The notes below the pieces were generated by a model. That model saw only the letters and a program-made list of their open reading frames with translations. It made no database searches and was not told the DNA's origin. A stretch of 64,000 nt of DNA from Paragordius varius (taxonomy: Eukaryota; Nematomorpha). Location of the stretch: positions 14,260,001-14,324,000 of the forward strand of contig OZ176052.1 in assembly GCA_964247055.1 (NCBI GenBank). The letters run 5' to 3'. Below are positions 1-10,050 of this stretch, piece by piece. Each line of letters begins with the position of its first letter. Position 1 is the stretch's first letter. The position numbers were made by a program, and so were the translations under genes.

Positions 1-40
1 AAAAAAATTACATTTATACTCCGATCTCGAAAATATTTGG

Positions 41-120
41 GGTGATGATGGAACTACCATAGGGCTACCCAAAAAAAATTATGGTGACATCACCTGATCA
101 AATTTGGATTTTAGGTAGCC
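41..120. repeat. Two interleaved 7-bp inverted repeats in each monomer, representative copy
   Basis: Pair 1 is ggtgatg at 41-47 with catcacc at 88-94. Pair 2 is ggctacc at 63-69 with ggtagcc at 114-120. Each second arm is the exact reverse complement of the first. The pairs overlap in the order 1-2-1'-2', which in a single strand or transcript is the topology of a pseudoknot rather than of nested hairpins. A competing short hairpin, ggtga-ca-tcacc, lies at 83-94 and is weakened in the common atagtgac and atggcgac variants. Arms of this length can arise by chance, but both pairs recur across the array. Confidence 0.7.
91..96 (+). promoter_or_regulatory. E-box-like hexamer cacctg in each monomer, representative copy
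   Basis: The hexamer cacctg, followed by atca, is one of the best conserved words of the monomer, so about 370 copies lie in the window. It matches the CANNTG E-box form preferred by Snail/ZEB-type zinc fingers. The overlapping tgatca is a separate 6-bp palindrome. Whether any protein binds it is unknown. Confidence 0.15.
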
Positions 121-139
121 ATTTTTATTTTTAAAATCG

Positions 140-147
140 TATAAAAT
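140..147 (+). promoter_or_regulatory. TATA-like octamer in each monomer, representative copy
   Basis: The octamer tataaaat follows tcg in nearly every monomer. It matches the general TATA-box consensus. In such AT-rich DNA the match may be chance, and I see no companion initiator element. It is listed only because satellite transcription is common in heterochromatin and this would be the obvious core-promoter candidate. Variants reading cgaataaaat (for example 812, 1509) and cgtaaaaaat (15415) remove it. Confidence 0.15.
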
Positions 148-148
148 A

Positions 149-172
149 AATTTTTTAAATATTTAAAAAATT
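149..172. repeat. Perfect 24-bp AT palindrome (monomer positions 142-165), representative copy
   Basis: The 24 bases at 149-172 equal their own reverse complement: arms aattttttaaat and atttaaaaaatt meet with no spacer. The symmetry breaks on both sides (a before, c after). The element is present in most of the ~370 monomers. Recurrent variants disturb it, including tgtttaaaa (for example 14401), taattaaaa (15610), ttttaaaatat (14911) and the 12-bp contraction at 54-61 kb, which removes part of it. Uninterrupted AT palindromes can extrude as cruciforms, and dyad symmetry is a known property of many centromeric satellites. Any such role here is inferred. Confidence 0.9.
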
Positions 173-881
173 CATAAAAATTACATTTATACTCCGATCT
201 CGAAAATATTTGGGGTGATGATGGAACTACCATAGGGCTACCCAAAAAAAATTATGGTGACATCACCTGATCAAATTTGGACTTTAGGTAGCCATTTTTA
301 TTTTTAAAATCGTATAAAATAAATTTTTTAAATATTTAAAAAATTCATAAAAATTACATTTATACTCCGATCTCGAAAATATTTGGGGTGATGATGGAAC
401 TAAGGGCTACGCAAAAAAAATTATGGTGACATCACCTGATCAAATTTGGATTTTAGGTAGCCATTTTTATTTTTAAAATCGTATAAAATAAATTTTTTAA
501 ATATTTAAAAAATTCATAAAAATTACATTTATACTCCGATCTCGAAAATATTTGGGGTGATGATGGAACTAAGGGCTACGCAAAAAAAATTATGGTGACA
601 TCACCTGATCAAATTTGGATTTTAGGTAGCCATTTTTATTTTTAAAATCGTATAAAATAAATTTTTTAAATATTTAAAAAATTCATAAAAATTACATTTA
701 TACTCCGATCTCGACAATATTTGGGGTGATGATGGAACTACCATAGGGCTACCCAAAAAAATTATAGTGACATCACCTGATCAAATTTGGATTTTAGGTA
801 GCCATTTTTATTTTTAAAATCGAATAAAATAAATTTTTTAAATATTTAAAAAATTCATAAAAATTACATTTATAGTCCGAT

Positions 882-898
882 CCCCAAAATATTTGGGG
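882..898. repeat. Class B hairpin ccccaaaatatttgggg, representative copy
   Basis: Class B monomers carry tatagtccgatcccc where class A has tatactccgatctcg. The change produces a 7-bp inverted repeat, ccccaaa and tttgggg around the spacer ata, which class A lacks because its left arm reads ctcgaaa. Class B monomers alternate irregularly with class A through the window. A 3-bp shorter derivative reads gatcacaatattt. The c/g and tcg/ccc differences travel together, which marks B as a real subfamily and not scattered mutation. Confidence 0.85.
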
Positions 899-2392
899 TG
901 ATGATGGAACTACCATAGGGCTACCCAAAAAAAATTATGGTGACATCACCTGATCAAATTTGGATTTTAGGTAGCCATTTTTATCTTAAAATCGTATAAA
1001 ATAAATTTTTTAAATATTTAAAAAATTCATAAAAATTACATTTATAGTCCGATCCCCAAAATATTTGGGGTGATGATGGAACTACCATAGGGCTACCCAA
1101 AAAAAATTATAGTGACATCACCTGATCCAATTTGGATTTTAGGTAGCCATTTTTATTTTTAAAATCGTATAAAATAAATTTTTTAAATATTTAAAAAATT
1201 CATAAAAATTACATTTATACTCCGATCTCGAAAATATTTGGGGTGATGATGGAACTAAGGGCTACGCAAAAAAAAATATGGTGACATCACCTGATCGAAT
1301 TTGGATTTTAGGTAGCCATTTTTATTTTTAAAATCGTATAAAATAAATTTTTTAAATATTTAAAAAATTCATAAAAATTACATTTATACTCCGATCTCGA
1401 CAATATTTGGGGTGATGATGGAACTACCATAGGGCTACCCAAAAAAATTATAGTGACATCACCTGATCAAATTTGGATTTTAGGTAGCCATTTTTATTTT
1501 TAAAATCGAATAAAATAAATTTTTTAAATATTTAAAAAATTCATAAAAATTACATTTATAGTCCGATCCCCAAAATATTTGGGGTGATGATGGAACTACC
1601 ATAGGGCTACCCAAAAAAAATTATGGTGACATCACCTGATCAAATTTGGATTTTAGGTAGCCATTTTTATCTTAAAATCGTATAAAATAAATTTTTTAAA
1701 TATTTAAAAAATTCATAAAAATTACATTTATAGTCCGATCCCGAAAATATTTGGGGTGATGATGGAACTACCATAGGGCTACCCAAAAAAAATTATAGTG
1801 ACATCACCTGATCCAATTTGGATTTTAGGTAGCTATTTTTATTTTTAAAATCGTATAAAATAAATTTTTTAAATATTTAAAAAATTCATAAAAATTACAT
1901 TTATACTCCGATCTCGACAATATTTGGGGTGATGATGGAACTACCATAGGGCTACCCAAAAAAAATTATAGTGACATCACCTGATCAAATTTGGATTTTA
2001 GGTAGCCATTTTTATTTTTAAAATCGAATAAAATAAATTTTTTAAATATTTAAAAAATTCATAAAAATTACATTTATAGTCCGATCCCCAAAATATTTGG
2101 GGTGATGATGGAACAACCATAGGGCTACGCAAAAAAAATTATGGCGACATCACCTGATCAAATTTGGATTTTAGGTAGCCATTTTTATTTTTAAAATCGT
2201 ATAAAATAAATTTTTTAAATATTTAAAAAATTCAAAAAAATTACATTTATACTCCGATCTCGAAAATATTTGGGGTGATGATGGAACTACCATAGGGCTA
2301 CCCAAAAAAAATTATGGTGACATCACCTGATCAAATTTGGACTTTAGGTAGCCATTTTTATTTTTAAAATCGTATAAAATAAATTTTTTAAA

Positions 2393-2410
2393 TATTTAAA
2401 ATCTCGAAAA
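2393..2410. repeat. 29-bp deletion junction inside one monomer
   Basis: The sequence reads aatatttaaaatctcgaaaa, whereas the homologous position in copy 2 (about 4426) continues through aattcataaaaattac and the class tag before reaching tctcg. The missing 29 bp explain exactly why the HOR offset changes from 2,035 to 2,064 bp. The monomer is thus about 144 bp long. I see no obvious flanking homology beyond one or two A residues. Confidence 0.85.
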
Positions 2411-5299
2411 TATTTGGGGTGATGATGGAACTAAGGGCTACGCAAAAAAAATTATGGTGACATCACCTGATCAAATTTGGATTTTAGGTAGCCATTTTTA
2501 TTTTTAAAATCGTATAAAATAAATTTTTTAAATATTTAAAAAATTCATAAAAATTACATTTATAGTCCGATCCCCAAAGTATTTGGGGTGATGATGGAAC
2601 TACCATAGGGCTACCCAAAAAAAATTATGGTGACATCACCTGATCAAATTTGGATTTTAGGTAGCCATTTTTATTTTTAAAATCGTATAAAATAAATTTT
2701 TTAAATATTTAAAAAATTCATAAAAATTACATTTATACTCCGATCTCGACAATATTTGGGGTGATGATGGAACTACCATAGGGCTACCCAAAAAAATTAT
2801 AGTGACATCACCTGATCAAATTTGGATTTTAGGTAGCCATTTTTATTTTTAAAATCGAATAAAATAAATTTTTTAAATATTTAAAAAATTCATAAAAATT
2901 ACATTTATAGTCCGATCCCCAAAATATTTGGGGTGATGATGGAACTACCATAGGGCTACCCAAAAAAAATTATGGTGACATCACCTGATCAAATTTGGAT
3001 TTTAGGTAGCCATTTTTATCTTAAAATCGTATAAAATAAATTTTTTAAATATTTAAAAAATTCATAAAAATTACATTTATAGTCCGATCCCCAAAATATT
3101 TGGGGTGATGATGGAACTACCATAGGGCTACCCAAAAAAAATTATAGTGACATCACCTGATCCAATTTGGATTTTAGGTAGCCATTTTTATTTTTAAAAT
3201 CGTATAAAATAAATTTTTTAAATATTTAAAAAATTCATAAAAATTACATTTATACTCCGATCTCGAAAATATTTGGGGTGATGATGGAACTAAGGGCTAC
3301 GCAAAAAAAATTATGGTGACATCACATGATCGAATTTGGATTTTAGGTAGCCATTTTTATTTTTAAAATCGTATAAAATAAATTTTTTAAATATTTAAAA
3401 AATTCATAAAAATTACATTTATACTCCGATCTCGACAATATTTGGGGTGATGATGGAACTACCATAGGGCTACCCAAAAAAATTATAGTGACATCACCTG
3501 ATCAAATTTGGATTTTAGGTAGCCATTTTTATTTTTAAAATCGAATAAAATAAATTTTTTAAATATTTAAAAAATTCATAAAAATTACATTTATAGTCCG
3601 ATCCCCAAAATATTTGGGGTGATGATGGAACTACCATAGGGCTACCCAAAAAAAATTATGGTGACATCACCTGATCAAATTTGGATTTTAGGTAGCCATT
3701 TTTATCTTAAAATCGTATAAAATAAATTTTTTAAATATTTAAAAAATTCATAAAAATTACATTTATAGTCCGATCCCCAAAATATTTGGGGTGATGATGG
3801 AACTACCATAGGGCTACCCAAAAAAAATTATAGTGACATCACCTGATCCAATTTGGATTTTAGGTAGCCATTTTTATTTTTAAAATCGTATAAAATAAAT
3901 TTTTTAAATATTTAAAAAATTCATAAAAATTACATTTATACTCCGATCTCGACAATATTTGGGGTGATGATGGAACTACCATAGGGCTACCCAAAAAAAA
4001 TTATAGTGACATCACCTGATCAAATTTGGATTTTAGGTAGCCATTTTTATTTTTAAAATCGAATAAAATAAATTTTTTAAATATTTAAAAAATTCATAAA
4101 AATTACATTTATAGTCCGATCCCCAAAATATTTGGGGTGATGATGGAACAACCATAGGGCTACGCAAAAAAAATTATGGCGACATCACCTGATCAAATTT
4201 GGATTTTAGGTAGCCATTTTTATTTTTAAAATCGTATAAAATAAATTTTTTAAATATTTAAAAAATTCAAAAAAATTACATTTATACTCCGATCTCGAAA
4301 ATATTTGGGGTGATGATGGAACTACCATAGGGCTACCCAAAAAAAATTATGGTGACATCACCTGATCAAATTTGGACTTTAGGTAGCCATTTTTATTTTT
4401 AAAATCGTATAAAATAAATTTTTTAAATATTTAAAAAATTCATAAAAATTACATTTATACTCCGATCTCGAAAATATTTGGGGTGATGATGGAACTAAGG
4501 GCTACGCAAAAAAAATTATGGTGACATCACCTGATCAAATTTGGATTTTAGGTAGCCATTTTTATTTTTAAAATCGTATAAAATAAATTTTTTAAATATT
4601 TAAAAAATTCATAAAAATTACATTTATAGTCCGATCCCCAAAGTATTTGGGGTGATGATGGAACTACCATAGGGCTACCCAAAAAAAATTATGGTGACAT
4701 CACCTGATCAAATTTAGATTTTAGGTAGCCATTTTTATTTTTAAAATCGTATAAAATAAATTTTTTAAATATTTAAAAAATTCATAAAAATTACATTTAT
4801 ACTCCGATCTCGACAATATTTGGGGTGATGATGGAACTACCATAGGGCTACCCAAAAAAATTATAGTGACATCACCTGATCAAATTTGGATTTTAGGTAG
4901 CCATTTTTATTTTTAAAATCGTATAAAATAAATTTTTTAAATATTTAAAAAATTCATAAAAATTACATTTATAGTCCGATCCCCAAAATATTTGGGGTGA
5001 TGATGGAACAACCATAGGGCTACGCAAAAAAAATTATGGCGACATCACCTGATCAAATTTGGATTTTAGGTAGCCATTTTTATTTTTAAAATCGTATAAA
5101 ATAAATTTTTTAAATATTTAAAAAATTCAAAAAAATTACATTTATACTCCGATCTCGAAAATATTTGGGGTGATGATGGAACTACCATAGGGCTACCCAA
5201 AATAAATTATGGTGACATCACCTGATCAAATTTGGACTTTAGGTAGCCATTTTTATTTTTAAAATCGTATAAAATAATTATTTAAATATTTAAAAAATT

Positions 5300-6075
5300 C
5301 ATAAAAATTACATTTATAGTCCGATCTCGAAAATATTTGGGGTGATGATGGAACTACCATAGGGCTACCCAAAAAAAATTATGGTGACATCACCTGATCA
5401 AATTTGGATTTTAGGTAGCCATTTTTATCTTAAAATCGTATAAAATAAATTTTTTAAATATTTAAAAAATTCATAAAAATTACATTTATAGTCCGATCCC
5501 CAAAATATATGGGGTGATGATGGAACTACCATAGGGCTACCCAAAAAAAATTATAGTGACATCACCTGATCCAATTTGGATTTTAGGTAGCCATTTTTAT
5601 TTTTAAAATCGTATAAAATAAATTTTTTAAATATTTAAAAAATTCATAAAAATTACATTTATACTCCGATCTCGACAATATTTGGGGTGATGATGGAACT
5701 ACCATAGGGCTACCCAAAAAAAATTATAGTGACATCACCTGATCAAATTTGGATTTTAGGTAGCCATTTTTATTTTTAAAATCGAATAAAATAAATTTTT
5801 TAAATATTTAAAAAATTCATAAAAATTACATTTATAGTCCGATCCCCAAAATATTTGGGGTGATGATGGAACAACCATAGGGCTACGCAAAAAAAATTAT
5901 GGCGACATCACCTGATCAAATTTGGATTTTAGGTAGCCATTTTTATTTTTAAAATCGTATAAAATAAATTTTTTAAATATTTAAAAAATTCAAAAAAATT
6001 ACATTTATACTCCGATCTCGAAAATATTTGGGGTGATGATGGAACTACCATAGGGCTACCCAAAAAAAATTATGG
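5300..6075 (+). repeat. Partial third copy of the 2.04-kb HOR
   Basis: Markers cttaaaat (3706 and 5429) and atccaattt (3846 and 5569) repeat with an offset of 1,723 bp, about ten monomers, so about 3.58-4.35 kb is repeated here. The following monomer with aacaacc, ctacgc and ggcgac is kept. The match ends where the homologous copy has actttagg and this one has attttagg (about 6.1 kb). The shortened offset suggests a copy that lost about two monomers by unequal exchange. Confidence 0.7.
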
Positions 6076-9000
6076 CGACATCACCTGATCAAATTTGGAT
6101 TTTAGGTAGCCATTTTTATTTTTAAAATCGTATAAAATAAATTTTTTAAATATTTAAAAAATTCAAAAAAATTACATTTATACTCCGATCTCGACAATAT
6201 TTGGGGTGATGATGGAACTACCATAGGGCTACCCAAAAAAAATTATGGTGACATCACCTGATCAAATTTGGATTTTAGGTAGCCATTTTTATTTTTAAAA
6301 TCGTATAAAATAAATTTTTTAAATATTTAAAAAATTCATAAAAATTACATTTATACTCCGATCTCGAAAATATTTGGGGTGATGATGGAACTACCATAGG
6401 GCTACCCCAAAAAAATTATGGTGACATCACCTGATCAAATTTGGATTTTAGGTAGCCATTTTTATTTTTAAAATCGTATAAAATAAATTTTTTAAATATT
6501 TAAAAAATTCATAAAATTTACATTTATAGTCCGATCTCGACAATATTTGGGGTGATGATGGAACTACCATAGGGCTCCGCAAAAAAAATTATGGTGACAT
6601 CACCTGATCAAATTTGGATTTTAGGTAGCCATTTTTATTTTTAAAATCGTATAAAATAAATTTTTTAAATATTTAAAAAATTCAAAAAAATTACATTTAT
6701 ACTCCGATCTCGACAATATTTGGGGTGATGATGGAACTACCATAGGGCTACCCAAAAAAAATTATGGTGACATCACCTGATCAAATTTGGATTTTAGGTA
6801 GCCATTTTTATTTTTAAAATCGTATAAAATAAATTTTTAAATATTTAAAAAATTCATAAAAATTACATTTATACTCCGATCTCGAAAATATTTATAGTGA
6901 TGATGGAACTACCATAGGGCTACCCAAAAAAAATTATGGTGACATCACCTGATCAAATTTGGACTTTAGGTAGCCATTTTTATTTTTAAAATCGTATAAA
7001 ATAATTATTTAAATATTTAAAAAATTCATAAAAATTACATTTATACTCCGATCTCGAAAATATTTGGGGTGATGATGGAACTACCATAGGGCTACCCAAA
7101 AAAAATTATGGTGACATCACCTGATCAAATTTGGACTTTAGGTAGCCATTTTTATTTTTAAAATCGTATAAAATAAATTTTTTAAATATTTAAAAAATTC
7201 ATAAAAATTACATTTATAGTCCGATCTCGAAAATATTTGGGGTGATGATGGAACTACCATAGGGCTACCCAAAAAAAATTATGGTGACATCACCTGATCA
7301 AATTTGGATTTTAGGTAGCCATTTTTATTTTTAAATCGTATAAAATAAATTTTTTAAATATTTAAAAAATTCATAAAAATTACATTTATACTCCGATCTC
7401 GAAAATATTTGGGGTGATGATGGAACTACCATAGGGCTACTCAAAAAAAATTATAGTGACACCACCTGATCAAATTTGGATTTTAGGTAGCCATTTTTAT
7501 TTTTAAAATCGTATAAAATAAATTTTTTAAATATTTAAAAAATTCATAAAAATTACATTTATAGTCTGATCCCCAAAGTATTTGGGGTGATGATGGAACT
7601 ACCATAGGGTTACCCAAAAAAAATTATGGCGACATCACCTGATCAAATTTGGATTTTAGGTAGCCATTTTTATTTTTAAAATCGTATAAAATAAATTTTT
7701 TAAATATTTAAAAAATTCATAAAAATTACATTTATAGTCCGATCCCCAAAATATTTGGGGTGATGATGGAATTACCATAGGGCTACCCAAAAAAAATTAT
7801 GGTGACATCACCTGATCAAATTTGGATTTTAGGTAGCCATTTTTATTTTTAAAATCGTATAAAATAAATTTTTTAAATATTTAAAAAATTCATAAAAATT
7901 ACATTTATAGTCCGATCCCCAAAATATTTGAGGTGATGATGGAACAACCATAGGGCTACGCAAAAAAAATTATGGCGACATCACCTGATCAAATTTGGAT
8001 TTTAGGTAGCCATTTTTATTTTTAAAATCGTATAAAATAAATTTTTTAAATATTTAAAAAATTCAAAAAAATTACATTTATACTCCGATCTCGAAAATAT
8101 TTGGGGTGATGATGGAACTACCATAGGGCTACCCAAAAAAAATAATGGCGACATCACCTGATCAAATTTGGATTTTAGGTAGCCATTTTTATTTTTAAAA
8201 TCGTATAAAATAAATTTTTTAAATATTTAAAAAATTCATAAAAATTACATTTATACTCCGATCTCGAAAATATTTGGGGTGATGATGGAACTACCATAGG
8301 GCTACCCAAAAAAAATTATAGTGACATCACCTGATCAAATTTGGATTTTAGGTAGCCATTTTTATTTTTAAAATCGTATAAAATAAATTTTTTAAATATT
8401 TAAAAAATTCATAAAAATTACATTTATAGTCCGATCACAATATTTGGGGTGATGATGGAACTACCATAGGGCTACCCAAAAAAAATTATAGTGACATCAC
8501 CTGATCAAATTTGGATTTTAGGTAGCCATTTTTATTTTTAAAATCGTATAAAATAAATTTTTTAAATATTTAAAAAATTCATAAAAATTACATTTATACT
8601 CCGATCTCGAAAATATTTGGGGTGATGATGGAACTACCATAGGGCTACCCAAAAAAAAATATGGTGACATCACCTGATCAAATTTGGATTTTAGGTAGCC
8701 ATTTTTATTTTTAAAATCGTATAAAATAAATTTTTTAAATATTTAAAAAATTCATAAAAATTACATTTATACTCCGATCTCGATATTTGGGGTGATGATG
8801 GAACTACCATAGGGCTACGCAAAAAAAATTATGGTGACATCACCTGATCAAATTTGGACTTTAGGTAGCCATTTTTATTTTTAAAATCGTATAAAATAAA
8901 TTTTTTAAATATTTAAAAAATTCATAAAAATTACATTTATAGTCCGATCCCCAAAGTATTTGGGGTGATGATGGAACTACCATAGGGCTACCCAAAAAAA

Positions 9001-10050
9001 ATTATGGCGACATCACCTGATCAAATTTGGATTTTAGGTAGCCATTTTTATTTTTAAAATCGTATAAAATAAATTTTTTAAATATTTAAAAAATTCATAA
9101 AATTTACATTTATAGTCCGATCTCGACAATATTTGGGGTGATGATGGAATTACCATAGGGCTACCCAAAAAAAAATATGGTGACATCACCTGATCAAATT
9201 TGGATTTTAGGTAGCCATTTTTATTTTTAAAATCGTATAAAATAAATTTTTTAAATATTTAAAAAATTTATAAAAATTACATTTATACTCCGATCTCGAA
9301 AATATTTGGGGTGATGATGGAACTACCATAGGGCTACCCAAAAAAAATATGGTGACATCACCTGATCAAATTTGGATTTTAGGTAGCCATTTTTATTTTT
9401 AAAATCGTATAAAATAAATTTTTTAAATATTTAAAAAATTCATAAAAGTTACATTTATAGTCCGATCCCCAAAATATTTGTGGTGATGATGGAACTACCA
9501 TAGGGCTACCCAAAAAAAATTATGGTGACATCACCTGATCAAATTTGGATTTTAGGTAGCCATTTTTATTTTTCAAATCGTATAAAATAAATTTTTTAAA
9601 TATTTAAAAAATTCAAAAAAATTACATTTATACTCCGATCTCGACAATATTTGGGGTGATGATGGAACTACCATAGGGCTACCCAAAAAAAATTATAGTG
9701 ACATCACCTGATCAAATTTGGATTTTAGGTAACCATTTTTATTTTTAATATCGTATAAAATAAATTTTTAAAATATTTAAAAAATTTATAAAAATTACAT
9801 TTATAGTCCGATCACAATATTTGGGGTGATGATGGAACTACCATAGGGCTACCCAAAAAAAATTATGGCGACATCACCTGATCAAATTTGGATTTTAGGT
9901 AGCCATTTTTATTTTAAAAATCGTATAAAATAAATTTTTTAAATATTTAAAAAATTCATAAAAATTACATTTATAGTCCGATCACAATATTTGGGGTGAT
10001 GATGGAACTACCATAGGGCTACCCAAAAAAAATTATGGCGACATCACCTG
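6075..10050 (+). repeat. Mosaic satellite stretch without a long HOR
   Basis: About 23 monomers of mixed classes. Unusual markers include ctccgc in place of ctaccc (about 6577), tttatagtgatgatgg (about 6891), a 3-bp deletion giving tctcgatatttgg (about 8779), and ataaaatttacatt at about 6511 and 9097 (2,586 bp apart). A monomer with ataattattt recurs at 5274 and 7001 (1,727 bp apart), so short-range duplication is present. The first gatcacaatattt class monomer appears at about 8434. No genes or non-satellite bases are visible. Confidence 0.75.

Larger units (their letters stand above)
8..180 (+). repeat. Reference monomer, class A, 173 bp
   Basis: This copy matches my by-eye consensus throughout and serves as a coordinate frame (ttacattt = monomer position 1). 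In order it holds the class tag tatactccgatctcg, a G-rich segment ggggtgatgatgg, the word ctaccatagggctaccc, an A8 tract, the word ggtgacatcacctgatca, the segment ttggattttaggtagcc, and then about 60 bp that is almost pure A+T. The G+C is concentrated in monomer positions 10-115; the remaining third is nearly free of G and C. The phase chosen for the monomer start is arbitrary. Confidence 0.95.
1..600 (+). repeat. Tail of an HOR copy cut by the window edge
   Basis: The first 0.6 kb holds two class A monomers, the second with ttggacttt (near 281), followed by two monomers with the 4-bp deletion that turns ctaccatagggctaccc into ctaagggctacgc (at 401 and about 569). The same order, actttagg monomer then ctaaggg monomer, recurs at 2241-2570 and 4276-4620. 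This piece is therefore probably the end of another copy of the HOR that follows. Confidence 0.6.
600..4950 (+). repeat. 2,035/2,064-bp tandem higher-order repeat, about two copies
   Basis: Rare markers recur at a constant offset of 2,035 bp: cttaaaat at 985 and 3020, atccaattt at 1125 and 3160, atcgaattt at 1294 and 3329, atccaattt at 1811 and 3846. After a 29-bp deletion in the first copy near 2400 the offset becomes 2,064 bp (ccccaaagt at 2571 and 4635; tctcgacaat at 2744 and 4808). A unit is about 12 monomers. Copy 1 covers about 600-2640 and copy 2 about 2640-4700. The match fades by about 4.9 kb. Six monomers with the ctaagggctacgc deletion occur only here and in the flanking tail (401 to about 4500). 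Confidence 0.85.

Noticed and set aside
1-600. Array boundary at the left edge, suggested by the poly-A start
   Set aside because: The opening aaaaaaatta is the normal end of a monomer (the attcaaaaaaatt link or its ataaaaatta form) and continues in register with the next copy, so the window simply starts inside the array.
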